From NCBI RefSeq assembly GCF_000744885.1, contig NZ_JQMV01000003.1, forward strand, positions 1 to 64,000: a stretch of 64,000 bases of DNA. The letters run 5' to 3'. Shown one piece after another: positions 46,565 through 55,787 of this stretch. This DNA is from Thermus amyloliquefaciens (GTDB lineage Bacteria > Deinococcota > Deinococci > Deinococcales > Thermaceae). The notes under the pieces were generated by a model that ran no database searches, was not told where the DNA came from, and saw nothing but the letters and a program-made list of their open reading frames with translations. Each line of letters begins with the position of its first letter. Position 1 is the stretch's first letter. The position numbers and the translations under genes are program-made.

Positions 46565-47074
46565 TCAGCCTCCGCCCCGGGCTGCCGCCAGCCCAATCCT
46601 TTGGAACCAGGCCTCAGCCTCCTCGCCCTCCACCTCCACCCAAAGCTGTCGGACGGAAAGGCTTCCTGCCCGAAGGGGGGCCTCCTCCCGGAAGCGCACG
46701 GTGGCCCCCGGAAGGGCGTAGGCCCCTTCGTCCAGCCTCGTTCCGCCCCACTCCAGGAGGTACCTGGCCAGAAGCCAGGGGGGCAGGGCCCCAAAGCGCT
46801 GGGCCAAGGCGCCGCCCGCCACCGGGGGGAAGAGGTCCAGGGTGGCCTCAGGCGCGAGGGGGGTGGAAAGCCCCTCCAGGTAGCGCACATCCCGCCCCTC
46901 CAGGAAGACGGAAACCCGCTCGGCCAACGCCTCCCCCTCAAAGAGCTCCTCCCGCAGCCTGGGGTAGAGGCGGACGAGGTTTTCCAGCACCTCCCCCACG
47001 GTCCTGCCCTCCACCTGGAGCTGGCCCTTTCCCGTGAGGTCGCGGAAGGTGGCGTAGAGGTTCACCTTGGGCAT
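46565..47074 (-). CDS. MoaD-related protein with extra C-terminal domain
   Basis: Residues 1-86 form a MoaD/ThiS ubiquitin-like domain (VNLYATFRDLTGKGQLQVEG ... LDLFPPVAGG), but the Gly-Gly is internal. A second domain of about 80 residues follows (DUF1952-like). As I recall, a MoaD-related protein of this architecture has been crystallised from T. thermophilus HB8. It lies directly after the tungsten enzyme gene, so it probably serves its pterin cofactor. TAGACT is six bases before the ATG. Confidence 0.85.
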   Translation of the reverse strand: MPKVNLYATFRDLTGKGQLQVEGRTVGEVLENLVRLYPRLREELFEGEALAERVSVFLEGRDVRYLEGLSTPLAPEATLDLFPPVAGGALAQRFGALPPWLLARYLLEWGGTRLDEGAYALPGATVRFREEAPLRAGSLSVRQLWVEVEGEEAEAWFQRIGLAAARGGG

Positions 47075-47094
47075 AAGGAGAGTCTAAGGGAAAA

Positions 47095-47116
47095 CCCGGC
47101 CCCCCGGGGGGCCGGG
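47095..47116 (-). terminator. Terminator of the AOR gene
   Basis: Perfect 22-bp palindrome CCCGGCCCCCC / GGGGGGCCGGG. On the minus strand it is followed by TTTT. It separates aor from the MoaD-related gene, which has its own -10 box. Confidence 0.65.
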
Positions 47117-47130
47117 CCTTCCCGAGGGGG

Positions 47131-48954
47131 TTAGTCCGCGGCCTGGGAGAGGATGCCCAGCTCCTGGAGCTTGGCGGGGGGCACCACGCCCCGCTCCCAG
47201 CCCCGCTCCTGGTAGTATTCCTGGAGCATCAGGTCCAGCTCGGTGAGCTGGCCCTTGGAGCCCGCGCAACCCGAGGGCTCCTTGAGGAAGCGTTCGGGGA
47301 GGTAGTCCGAGCCCTCGGCCCAGCCCGCCAGGTTGTTGTAGTAGCGCTCCAGGTTGTAGATGCGCTCGCCGATCCTGAGGATCTCCTCGGGGGTCACGGG
47401 CCGGCCCCAGTAGGCGGAAAGCTGCTTGGCGTACTCCTCGGGGCCCTCGGCGAACTGGCTGAACTTGCAGAGGTCCAGGGAGTCGGTGAAGGCGGAGAGG
47501 TCCTGGAAGAGCTTGGTGAGCTTGCCCTTCCCCTCCCAGGCCAGGGGGTCGGTCTTGTAGGGCACGCCCAGGATCTCCGAGGCCGGGGTGTAGGCCCTAA
47601 GGTGGCAGGCCCCACGGTTGGAGGTGGCGTAGGCGATGCCCATGCCCTTGAGGCCCCGGGGGTCGTAGGCGGGGATGGACTGGCCCTTGACCTCGAGGGA
47701 AAGCTCGGGGTGGCCGATGGCCTTGGCCCAGCGGGCTGGGCCCTCCGCCAGGCCGTCCCCCACCCCCCGGCGGTGGGCGATGGCCTCAATGGTGCGGATC
47801 TCGCCCTCCTTGTCCCCAAACCGGATCCCATCAGGCCCCTGGTAGTAGCCCTTCTCCGTGGCCTCCATGAGGACGGCGATGGCGTTGCCCGTCTCGATGG
47901 TGTCCATGCCGTAGGCGTTGCAGAGGTAGATGGCGTAGCCGGTCCAGTCGGTGTCGGTGTGGCCCGCATGGGCCCCGAGGGCCCAGGCGGACTCGTACTC
48001 GTAGGACTCAAAGCGGATGGTCCTGCCGTCGATGTGCACCTCCACCATCTTCTTGCAGGCCACGGGGCAGGCGTGGCAGGTGTTGTCCTTGACCAGGCGG
48101 TGCTCGCGGATGTACTCCCCGGAGATGGTCTCCACCCCGTCGATGCAGGTGTGCTGGGCGTTAAAGGTGGGCAAGGCCCCCATCACGTTGGTGATGTTCA
48201 TGAGGACGTTGGTGCCGTAGAGGGAAAGGCCTCCCTTCTTGGGGGCGGTCACGTTCTTGGGGTCGTTGATGGTGGCCGAGGCCTGCTGGTCCGCCTCCCG
48301 CCAGGCTTCCGGGTCCTTGGGCTGGGGCATCTTCTCCTGCTTGCCCACCACCACGATGGCCTTCAGCCTCTTGCTCCCCGCCACCGCCCCGGTGCCCCCG
48401 CGGCCTGCGGCCCGCTCGTCGTTGTTGATCCAGTTGGCGAAGCGCACCAGGTTCTCCCCGGCGGGGCCGATGGCCATCACGTCGGCGTCCTCCCCGTGCC
48501 GCTCCCGCAGGATGCGGTGGACCTCGTGGGTGGTCTTGCCCCAGAGGTCGGAGGCGTCGTGGATGGAGACTTCCCCATCCTTCACCAAAAGGTAGACGGG
48601 CTTCTCCGAAGCCCCTCGGATGAGGAGCCCGTCAAACCCCGCCCACTTCAGCTTGGCCGCGGTCCAGCCCCCCATGTGGCTGTCGGTGACCGTGCCCGTG
48701 AGGGGGCTTTTGGTGACGATGGCCAGACGCCCGGACATCTTGGCCCGGGTGCCGGAGAGGGGGCCATTCATGATGCAAAGGAGGTTGTCGGGGCCCAAGG
48801 GGTCCACCTTCGGCCCGTTTTCAAACACGTACTTCACCCCAAGCCCCCGGCCCCCCACGTACATCTCCAGGTCCTTGGGGTCGGGGGCAAAGTACTCCAC
48901 CTGGCCGCTGGAAAGGTCAATACGGGCAAGCCTATGGGCATATCCGCCAAGCAT
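47131..48954 (-). CDS. aor: Aldehyde ferredoxin oxidoreductase (tungstopterin enzyme)
   Basis: Oxidises aldehydes with ferredoxin as acceptor, using a bis-pterin tungsten centre and a 4Fe-4S cluster. The 607 residues carry the AOR opening (HRLARIDLSSGQVEYF, YVGGRGLGVKYVF), the pterin-binding region (GPLSGTRAKMSGRLAIVTKSPLTGT split), and the cluster cysteines CHACPVAC near residue 292 with a late SLDLCKF. The ATG at 48954 has AGGAGGT ahead. The tupABC and MoaD-related genes beside it supply tungsten and pterin functions. Confidence 0.93.
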   Translation of the reverse strand: MLGGYAHRLARIDLSSGQVEYFAPDPKDLEMYVGGRGLGVKYVFENGPKVDPLGPDNLLCIMNGPLSGTRAKMSGRLAIVTKSPLTGTVTDSHMGGWTAAKLKWAGFDGLLIRGASEKPVYLLVKDGEVSIHDASDLWGKTTHEVHRILRERHGEDADVMAIGPAGENLVRFANWINNDERAAGRGGTGAVAGSKRLKAIVVVGKQEKMPQPKDPEAWREADQQASATINDPKNVTAPKKGGLSLYGTNVLMNITNVMGALPTFNAQHTCIDGVETISGEYIREHRLVKDNTCHACPVACKKMVEVHIDGRTIRFESYEYESAWALGAHAGHTDTDWTGYAIYLCNAYGMDTIETGNAIAVLMEATEKGYYQGPDGIRFGDKEGEIRTIEAIAHRRGVGDGLAEGPARWAKAIGHPELSLEVKGQSIPAYDPRGLKGMGIAYATSNRGACHLRAYTPASEILGVPYKTDPLAWEGKGKLTKLFQDLSAFTDSLDLCKFSQFAEGPEEYAKQLSAYWGRPVTPEEILRIGERIYNLERYYNNLAGWAEGSDYLPERFLKEPSGCAGSKGQLTELDLMLQEYYQERGWERGVVPPAKLQELGILSQAAD

Positions 48955-49004
48955 TGGCCACCTCCTTAGGGCTTGGAAGACGAGAGCCCGTCGCCGGAAG
49001 GGTT

Positions 49005-49037
49005 CCGCAGGACTGCCCTGGTTCCTGCGGGATTATA
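49005..49037 (-). promoter_or_regulatory. AOR promoter and structured leader
   Basis: On the minus strand, TATAAT (opposite 49032-49037) is followed by a leader of about 70 bases. Its beginning overlaps a CCGCAGGA/TCCTGCGG hairpin (49005-49030), and a GGGCT/AGCCC stem lies just before the AGGAGG. It could be regulatory but is shorter than known Moco riboswitches. Confidence 0.45.
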
Positions 49038-49087
49038 CCACCGAGCCCTCCGCAGATTGTGAATGGGGTGACGGGGATAATGGGGGT

Positions 49088-49996
49088 ATGTTGGCCTTTG
49101 CGGGCGAGGTCCTGGTGGATCTGATCCTCGAGGCGAAGGACCCCTTGCGCTTCGCCGGGGTCCTGGGCGGCTCGGCCCTGAACACCGCCACCACCTTGAG
49201 CCGCCTGGGCTTTCCCGTGCGCTTCTTCTCCGAGGTGGGGTCGGACTGGCTTTCCCGGTGGAGCCAGGAGGAGATGGCCCGGCGGGGCTTGGACCTTCGC
49301 CTTCAGCGGCACGCGGGCCCCATGCCCCTGGCCCTGGTGCGCCTGGACGAGGGGGGGGAGGCCTCCTACAGCTTCCACCGGCCCTTCCGGGCGGCCTACC
49401 GCCCGGAGCCGGGGGGCCTCCGGGGGGTGAGGGCCTTCCACTTCGCTTCCCTCTTCGCCCTGGAAGGGCGCACCGCGGGTGGGGTGGAGGCCCTCCTGAA
49501 GGAGGCGGAGGGGGAAGGGGCCCTCCTCTCCTACGACCCCAACCTCCGCGCCGCCCCTACCCCGGAGGCCAGGCGGCGCCTGGAGGGCTACCTGGCCCGG
49601 GTGGACCTCCTGAAACTCTCCCTGGAGGACGCCCGCTTCCTTTTCCCCGAAGGCCCCGTGGAGGCGGTCCGGCGCCTTCTTCCGCCCCTCAAGGTCCTCA
49701 CCCTGGGACCGGAGGGGGCGGTGGCCTTCCTCGGGAGGAAGGAGGTGCGCCTCCCCGGGGAGAAGGTGGCGGTGGCGGACACCGTGGGGGCGGGGGACAG
49801 CTTCACCGCGGGCCTTCTCGCCCTCCTGCTCCGAAAGGGGTATGGCAAGGGCACCCTCCCCCGCCTGGCCCTCGAGGACCTGGAGGAAGCCCTGCGGGGC
49901 GCCATCGCCCTTTCCGCCCTGGCCTGCACCGTGCGGGGGGCCTACCTGCCGGAGGAGGGGCTTAGGGCCTGGCGGGGGCGCTACCTAGGGGATTAG
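49088..49996 (+). CDS. PfkB-family carbohydrate kinase
   Basis: The 302-residue ribokinase-fold enzyme has the N-terminal substrate region GEVLVDLILEAKDPLRFAGVLGGSALNTA and the C-terminal signature DTVGAGDSFTAGLLALLL with the catalytic Asp. It is fructokinase- or KDG-kinase-like; the exact sugar is not decided. The ATG at 49088 is six bases after GATAAT. It is convergent with the quinone reductase gene, overlapping by 12 bases. Confidence 0.88.
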   Translation: MLAFAGEVLVDLILEAKDPLRFAGVLGGSALNTATTLSRLGFPVRFFSEVGSDWLSRWSQEEMARRGLDLRLQRHAGPMPLALVRLDEGGEASYSFHRPFRAAYRPEPGGLRGVRAFHFASLFALEGRTAGGVEALLKEAEGEGALLSYDPNLRAAPTPEARRRLEGYLARVDLLKLSLEDARFLFPEGPVEAVRRLLPPLKVLTLGPEGAVAFLGRKEVRLPGEKVAVADTVGAGDSFTAGLLALLLRKGYGKGTLPRLALEDLEEALRGAIALSALACTVRGAYLPEEGLRAWRGRYLGD

Positions 49997-50944
49997 GAGG
50001 ACCTTGCCCGTGGTCTTGCGCCCCTCCAGGGCCTCATGGGCCTCCCTGGCCCTTTCCAGGGGGAACTCGGCCCCGATGCGCACCCTAAGCCACCCTTCCC
50101 GCACCGCTTGGAAGACCTCCCCGGCGCGCCAGAGGAGCTCCTTGCGGCTTGCCGTGTAGTGGTGGAGGGTGGGGCGGGTGAGGAAGAGGCTTCCCTTGCG
50201 GTTCAGCACCTGGGGGTCCAGGGGGGGCACCGGCCCCGAGGACTGGCCGAAGAGGACCAGGAAGCCCCGGGGGCGCAGGGCGTCCAGGCTCCCCGCAAAG
50301 GTGCTCTGCCCCACCCCGTCGTAGACCACGTCCACCCCGCCCCCGGAGAGGGCCTTCACCGCCTCCGGAAAGCCCTCGTAGGGCAGGGCGTAGTCCGCCC
50401 CCGCCTCCTTGGCCAGGGCCCGCTTTTCCTCGGTGCTGGCGGTGGCGTAGACCGTGGCCCCAAGCCGCTTGGCCCACTGGATGAGAAGGAGGCCCACCCC
50501 CCCGGCCCCCGCGTGCACCAGCACCTGGTCCCCAGGGGCCACGGGGTAGGTGCTCTTGAGGAGGTAGTGGACGGTCATGCCCTGGAGGAGGACCGCGGCG
50601 GCGAGCCTGGGTTCCACCCCCTCGGGCACGGGCACGAGCCTCTCCGCGGGCACCACCTGGTACTCCGCATAGGCCCCCTGCACGTTGGCGAAGGCCACCT
50701 TATCCCCGGGGGCCACCCCCGCTACCCCCTCCCCCACCTTCTCCACCACCCCGGCCCCCTCCTCCCCCAGGGTGAAGGGGAGGGGCATGGGGTAGAGGCC
50801 TTTCCGCTTGTAGGTGTCAATGTAGTTGACCCCGATGGCCAAAAGCCGCACCAGGACCTCCCCTGGCCCAGGCTCGGGGACGGGGATTTCCTCCAGCCGC
50901 AAGACCTCGGGGCCGCCTGTTTGGTGAACCCGAACCGCCCTCAT
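49985..50944 (-). CDS. NADPH:quinone oxidoreductase (zinc-independent MDR family)
   Basis: The 319-residue medium-chain reductase has the opening VHQTGGPEVLRLEEIPVPEPGPGEVLVRL, the IGVNYIDTYKRKGLYP block of QOR, and the Rossmann loop VHAGAGGVGLLLIQWAK. No zinc ligands are seen. TAGACT is ten bases before the ATG. Confidence 0.92.
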   Translation of the reverse strand: MRAVRVHQTGGPEVLRLEEIPVPEPGPGEVLVRLLAIGVNYIDTYKRKGLYPMPLPFTLGEEGAGVVEKVGEGVAGVAPGDKVAFANVQGAYAEYQVVPAERLVPVPEGVEPRLAAAVLLQGMTVHYLLKSTYPVAPGDQVLVHAGAGGVGLLLIQWAKRLGATVYATASTEEKRALAKEAGADYALPYEGFPEAVKALSGGGVDVVYDGVGQSTFAGSLDALRPRGFLVLFGQSSGPVPPLDPQVLNRKGSLFLTRPTLHHYTASRKELLWRAGEVFQAVREGWLRVRIGAEFPLERAREAHEALEGRKTTGKVLLIP

Positions 50945-50964
50945 GGTGAGGCCCAGTCTACCCC

Positions 50965-52014
50965 CTAGAAGGCCCTCTGGTACTGCGGGGGCACCTCCGG
51001 CGCCACCCCCAGGGCCTTGGCCGCCCGTAAGGGGAAGTAGGGATCTCTGAGGAGAACCCGGCCCAGGAGGATGAGGTCGGCGCTCCCCGCCTGCAGGATG
51101 GTCTCCGCCTGCTCGGGGGTGGTGATGAGGCCCACGGCCCCCGTCCTCAGGCCCACCTTCTTGCGCACGGCATCGGCGAAGGGTACCTGGAAGCCCGGGG
51201 CCAGGGGAATCCGCACCCTGGGCACCACCCCGCCCGAGGAGCAGTCCAGGAGGTCTACCCCCAGGGCCTTAAGCCTTTCGGCGAAGGCCAGGGTGTCCGT
51301 TAGGCCCCACCCTCCCTCCCCCCAGTCCGTGGCGGATACCCGCACCAGGAGGGGAAGCTCGGGGGGGACCACCTGGCGCACGGCCTGGGCCACCTGAAGG
51401 GGGAAGCGCATGCGGTTTTCCAGGCTACCCCCATAGGCGTCCGTGCGCTGGTTGGAAAGAGGGGAGAGGAAGGAGGAAAGGAGGTAGCCGTGGGCCATGT
51501 GGAGCTCAATCACCTGAAAGCCTGCCCGAAGGGCCCGCCTGGCCCCTTCCACAAAGGCCTTTAGGATCCTTTCCATTCCCGCCTCGTCCAGGGGTTCGGG
51601 TACCGGGTAGCCCTCGTCAAAGGGGAGGGGGCTTGGCCCCACTACCCGCCAGCCCAGGGGTTTGCCCCCTTCCCAGGGCCGGGCGGTTCCCGCCTTGCGC
51701 CCGGCGTGGGCCAGCTGGATCCCGGGCACCGCCCCCGCCTCCCGGATCCTCCGGGCGAGCTCCTTCAGGCCCGGAAGCTGGCCCTCCGACCAGATGCCGA
51801 GGTCGTGGGGGCTGATGCGGCCTGAGGGCTCCACGGCGGTGGCCTCCACCAGGATGAGCCCCACGCCCCCTAGGGCCCTTGTGGGGTAGTGGAGGAGGTG
51901 CCAATCCGTGACCTCCCCTTCCTCGGTGGCCGAGTACTGGCACATGGGGGACATGGCCAGGCGGTTCCTGAGCCGAACCTCTCGCAGGTTTAGGGGGGTG
52001 AAGAGGAGGGCCAT
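50965..52014 (-). CDS. namA: Old yellow enzyme-like NAD(P)H-dependent ene-reductase
   Basis: FMN TIM-barrel of the YqjM/NamA class: [28 protein letters not shown] with the class-specific Cys, [24 protein letters not shown] and [12 protein letters not shown]. The length is 349 residues, as in the described T. scotoductus enzyme. The frame is open to 52050, but the ATG at 52014 is six bases after CATAAT (minus strand, 52021-52026). Confidence 0.93.
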   Translation of the reverse strand: MALLFTPLNLREVRLRNRLAMSPMCQYSATEEGEVTDWHLLHYPTRALGGVGLILVEATAVEPSGRISPHDLGIWSEGQLPGLKELARRIREAGAVPGIQLAHAGRKAGTARPWEGGKPLGWRVVGPSPLPFDEGYPVPEPLDEAGMERILKAFVEGARRALRAGFQVIELHMAHGYLLSSFLSPLSNQRTDAYGGSLENRMRFPLQVAQAVRQVVPPELPLLVRVSATDWGEGGWGLTDTLAFAERLKALGVDLLDCSSGGVVPRVRIPLAPGFQVPFADAVRKKVGLRTGAVGLITTPEQAETILQAGSADLILLGRVLLRDPYFPLRAAKALGVAPEVPPQYQRAF

Positions 52015-52049
52015 GGGTTCATTATGGCCTGGCGGAATATGGAGGGGCA

Positions 52050-52055
52050 TATAAT
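52050..52055 (+). promoter_or_regulatory. -10 box of the GH57 gene
   Basis: A perfect TATAAT, leaving a leader of about 47 bases before the ATG, unlike the leaderless neighbours. No clear -35 is seen. Confidence 0.5.
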
Positions 52056-52108
52056 GGCCTTGGTAACCCTATGGAACCTCTTCCAGCAGGTCCAAGGCGG
52101 GTGAGAGC

Positions 52109-55042
52109 ATGAAGCAAGCCCTCTTGTTGTCCTTCCTGGTCCTTTCCGCGGCCCTAGCCCAGCCCCTAAAGGTGGCCATCCTCTGGCACCAGCACCAGCC
52201 TCCTTACGAGAACCCCCTCACCGGCCAGTACGAGGGTCCCTGGGTGCGGGCCCACGGGGTGAACGACTACCCCTGGATGGCCGAGGTGCTGAAGGAGTTT
52301 CCCGAGATCAAGGTGACCTTTGACTACACCTCCACCCTGCTCAAGCAGATCGCGGACTACCTCTCGGGAAAGGCCAAGGACGCCTACTGGCGGCTTTCGG
52401 TGAAGCCCCTTGGGGAGCTCACCCCAGAGGAGCGGGCCTTCATCGTGGACCGCTTTTTTGACATCAACCCCCGCTTCGTGGAAAAAAGCCCCCGCTACAA
52501 GGAGCTCCAGGCCAAGAAAATCCGGGGTGAAGCCTTCTCCGACCAGGACCTCCTGGACCTCCGGGTGCTTTGGAACCTCTACTGGATCAACGTGGACTAC
52601 ATTGAGCGCGACCCTGGGCTGAGGGCCCTTTACCAGAAGGACAGGGGCTTCACCCAGAAGGACGTGGACTACGTTCTAGGGAAGCACCTGGAGCTCATGG
52701 CCACCATCCTGCCCCTGCACCAGGAGCTTTGGGAGCGGGGGCAGATCGACCTCATCACCACCCCCTACTACCACCCCATCCTGCCCATCCTCCTGGACAA
52801 GGAGGCCATCCGGGAGTCCAACCCCGCCTTGGCCCTGCCCAAGGAGCCCATCGCCTGGCCCGAGGACGCCGCCTGGCAGGTGCGGGCTGGGAAGGCGTAC
52901 TTCAAGGGGCTTTTCGGTAGGGAGCCCAAGGGGATGTGGCCCCCCGAAGGGGCGGTGAGCCAGAAGGCGGCGGAGCTCTACGCCGAGGAGGGCATCGGCT
53001 TTTTGGTGACCGACGAGGCCATCTTGGGTAAAAGCGGCTTTCCCGTAACCCCCGCCACCCTTACCCGCATCTACCACGTGGAGAAGGGGGGCAAGCGGGT
53101 GGTCCTCTTCTTCCGCCACCGGGACCTCTCGGACCGCATCGGCTTCAGCTACAGCGGCATGCCCGCGGAGCGGGCGGTGGAGGACTTCATCGGCACCCTT
53201 TTGGAGATCCGCCGCCAGGTGATTGCGCAAAACCCCGAGGCCGTCCTCACCATCGCCCTGGATGGGGAGAACGCCTGGGAGAACTACCCCAACAACGGCA
53301 ACGACTTCCGCCGCCTCCTCTACAAGCGCCTCACGGAAGAGCAGCGAAAGGGCACCCTCAAGACCGTCCTCTTCTCCGAGCTTCTGGAAAAGCCCTCCCT
53401 CCCCATCGCCCGGCTGGGTACAGGCGGTTGGGCAGGGGACTTCGCCATGTGGGCGGGGGAGCCGGAGGAAAACGAGGCCTGGGACCGCCTGGCCCGGGCC
53501 CGGCAGGCGGTGCTGGCCTACAAGGAGGCCGGGGGCGATCCCCAGGTGGTGGAGAAGGCCATGGGCCTGATCTATGCCGCCCAGGCCTCGGACTGGTTCT
53601 GGTGGTACGGCCAGGACACCGGCTTCCCCAACAACCCGCCCTTTGACGAGGCCTTCCGCGCCCTGTTGCAGTCGGTGTACCGCACCCTGGGCCAGAAGCC
53701 CCCGGAGGCGCTCTTCATCGCCGTGCGGCCCCCGGTGGCGCCCCAGGGCGCCCCGGGCCGGGTGAAGCCCAATCTGGACGGCAGGGGCGAGGCGGAGGAG
53801 TGGAAGGGGGCCGCCTACCTGGCGGATGCCGACGGCACCACCATGCAAACCCCGGACGACCTCCTCAAGGGGGTTTACCTGGGCTTTGACGAGCAGAGCG
53901 TCTACCTGCGGGTGGACCTGCGGGACGGGGTGCAGGCCCAGGACCTTTTGGGCCAGGGGTACCGCCTGCACGTGTACGCCACCACCCCCAGGGAGGAAGG
54001 GGGGGCGGCCTTCCCCGAGGGCGCTGGGGTTTCCCTGGGCTTTCCCTTGCAGCAGCGCATCACCCTGGATCTGGACCAGGTTCGGGAGGGGCAGGGGGTC
54101 TTGGTGCGCTACGCCTACCGGGAAGGGGCCTGGGTCCTGGCCAGTTCCCCCGCGGACCTGGCGGGCCGGCGGGCCTGGGTGGGGGAGGAGGTGGAGATGC
54201 GCATCCCCTACACCACCCTGAAGGCCGAGGCCGGGGACACCCTGCGTTTGGCGGTGGTGCTGGAGCGGGGCGGGCGGGTGCTGGACACCGCCCCCAACGG
54301 CAACCCCCTGGCCCTGAGCCTGCCCCAGCGCCTGGCGGGCAAGGAGGTCTTCCGCCTGCAGGATCCGGAAGGGGACGAGCACGGCCCTGGCACCTACACC
54401 TACCCCAAGGAGAACGCCTTCGCCCCCTTCAAGGGCCTCTTTGACCTCTTGGAGGTTCGGCTTTTGGACAGCGGGGCCACCTGGACCTTCGTCTTCACCT
54501 TCGGGGAGATGACCAACCCCTGGGGGGCCCCGGCGGGCTTCAGCCACCAGCTCGTGAACGTCTACCTGGATTTCAAGGAGGGAGGGCGGACCGATACCTT
54601 CGCCAAGGGGGCCAAGGTGGCCTTTGACCCCGAACATCCTTGGGACCTCTTCCTCAAGGCGGCGGGCTGGCCCCAGTACGGGCAACGGGTGGGCTTCCCA
54701 GACGGCACGGATACCGCCGATGGGGTAGTGGTGGCCAGCAACCCCGCGGATAAGCAGGTGATCCTGCAGCTAGATAAAAAGCACTTCAACCCAGCCCCGG
54801 GGCAGAGGGTGTGCCTGTACGTCCTGGTGGGCAGCCAGGACGGTTACGGCCCGGACCACTTCCGCCCCGTGGGGCGGGAGGCGGGGCCCTGGAACCTGGG
54901 TGGGGCCGCCAATGAGGACGCGCCCTTGGTGGTGGACTACCTCTGGCCCGAGCGGGGGGTGCAGGAGGCCATGCTTTCCCAGTACGGCGGGGGGAGGTAC
55001 GCGGTGCTCAAGCCCTACTGCCTCTCCTGGCCTGCTCCTTGA
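52109..55042 (+). CDS. Exported glycoside hydrolase family 57 protein (amylopullulanase-like)
   Basis: The 977-residue protein has a signal peptide (LLSFLVLSAALAQ). The GH57 catalytic domain covers about the first 540 residues: WHQHQPPY (27-33), GMWPPEGAVS near 275 with the probable nucleophile Glu, and ALDGENAWE near 383 with the probable acid/base Asp. Two beta-rich C-terminal domains follow, the last resembling the glucodextranase C / C-terminal binding module. It likely degrades starch or pullulan outside the cell. A terminator follows. Confidence 0.88.
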   Translation: MKQALLLSFLVLSAALAQPLKVAILWHQHQPPYENPLTGQYEGPWVRAHGVNDYPWMAEVLKEFPEIKVTFDYTSTLLKQIADYLSGKAKDAYWRLSVKPLGELTPEERAFIVDRFFDINPRFVEKSPRYKELQAKKIRGEAFSDQDLLDLRVLWNLYWINVDYIERDPGLRALYQKDRGFTQKDVDYVLGKHLELMATILPLHQELWERGQIDLITTPYYHPILPILLDKEAIRESNPALALPKEPIAWPEDAAWQVRAGKAYFKGLFGREPKGMWPPEGAVSQKAAELYAEEGIGFLVTDEAILGKSGFPVTPATLTRIYHVEKGGKRVVLFFRHRDLSDRIGFSYSGMPAERAVEDFIGTLLEIRRQVIAQNPEAVLTIALDGENAWENYPNNGNDFRRLLYKRLTEEQRKGTLKTVLFSELLEKPSLPIARLGTGGWAGDFAMWAGEPEENEAWDRLARARQAVLAYKEAGGDPQVVEKAMGLIYAAQASDWFWWYGQDTGFPNNPPFDEAFRALLQSVYRTLGQKPPEALFIAVRPPVAPQGAPGRVKPNLDGRGEAEEWKGAAYLADADGTTMQTPDDLLKGVYLGFDEQSVYLRVDLRDGVQAQDLLGQGYRLHVYATTPREEGGAAFPEGAGVSLGFPLQQRITLDLDQVREGQGVLVRYAYREGAWVLASSPADLAGRRAWVGEEVEMRIPYTTLKAEAGDTLRLAVVLERGGRVLDTAPNGNPLALSLPQRLAGKEVFRLQDPEGDEHGPGTYTYPKENAFAPFKGLFDLLEVRLLDSGATWTFVFTFGEMTNPWGAPAGFSHQLVNVYLDFKEGGRTDTFAKGAKVAFDPEHPWDLFLKAAGWPQYGQRVGFPDGTDTADGVVVASNPADKQVILQLDKKHFNPAPGQRVCLYVLVGSQDGYGPDHFRPVGREAGPWNLGGAANEDAPLVVDYLWPERGVQEAMLSQYGGGRYAVLKPYCLSWPAP

Positions 55043-55057
55043 ATGCTGGGGAACCCT

Positions 55058-55085
55058 CTACCCCGGGGAAGCCTCCCCGGGGTAG
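55058..55085 (+). terminator. Terminator after GH57 gene, overlapping next promoter
   Basis: Perfect 11-bp stem CTACCCCGGGG / CCCCGGGGTAG with a six-base loop. Its right arm runs into TAGACT (55083-55088), the -10 of the next gene, six bases before that ATG. Confidence 0.65.
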
Positions 55086-55094
55086 ACTACTCCC

Positions 55095-55784
55095 ATGGAC
55101 CCAGGCCTCGGCCAGGGGCAAGGCTCCGACCTCGCTGCCGCCTTCCGTTACGTGGAACGCCTGCTTTTTGGGGACATGGAGCGCCCCGGCCTCACCCTCT
55201 ATGACCTGCAGCGTTTGGTGGGGTACCCCGCCAAGGGGGAGGGTCCTTTGGCCTACACCCTCCCCCGCAGCCAGAGCCCTTCCGGGGTGCAGGCGGTGCG
55301 TTTCTACTACTATCCCAGGGATCCCGTTCTCCAGCTCATCGTGGAGATTGAGGATCGGGAAGGGAAAAAACACCTTCGCCACTTCCGCTGGAACGGGTTT
55401 ACCTGGGAAACCCCCGAGGGGGGGAAGGGGGAGTTCAAACCCACCCGGGAGGATCCGGGGTGGGTTCAGGTGGGGGAGGACTTCTTCCTGGGCTTTCCCC
55501 GGGAGGAGGCCGTGGAGTTGGAGGAGGCGGTGCGCAAGGGGGAGGCCTCCGGGGTCAAGTACCTCCTGTGCCCCCGGTGCCGCACCCGGATCTTCTACGC
55601 CCCCTCGGTCCGCCCCGGGGGCCTGGCTTGCCCTAGGTGCGGTAACTCCGCCCTCCTTTTCAAGACCCTTTCCGCGGCGGAGGGGACCAAGGACCCCCTC
55701 GAGGCCCTGGCGGAGGAGCAACGGGCCTTGCGAAAGGCCCTCGAGGAGCTCACCGCCTACCTGAAGCGCAAGCTGGGCCCTTAA
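55095..55784 (+). CDS. Zinc-ribbon protein of unknown function
   Basis: The 229-residue protein has a beta-rich N-terminal part (AVRFYYYPRDPVLQLIVEIEDREG). A CPRC-x16-20-CPRC zinc ribbon (about residues 156-182) and a C-terminal coiled coil (DPLEALAEEQRALRKALEEL) follow. No family was recognised. It is cytoplasmic by absence of a signal. The promoter overlaps the upstream terminator. Confidence 0.75.
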   Translation: MDPGLGQGQGSDLAAAFRYVERLLFGDMERPGLTLYDLQRLVGYPAKGEGPLAYTLPRSQSPSGVQAVRFYYYPRDPVLQLIVEIEDREGKKHLRHFRWNGFTWETPEGGKGEFKPTREDPGWVQVGEDFFLGFPREEAVELEEAVRKGEASGVKYLLCPRCRTRIFYAPSVRPGGLACPRCGNSALLFKTLSAAEGTKDPLEALAEEQRALRKALEELTAYLKRKLGP

Positions 55785-55787
55785 GGG

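Noticed and set aside
48955-49030. Moco riboswitch before AOR
   Set aside because: The leader is only about 70 bases and too short for the known Moco aptamer. Kept only as an unspecified structured leader.
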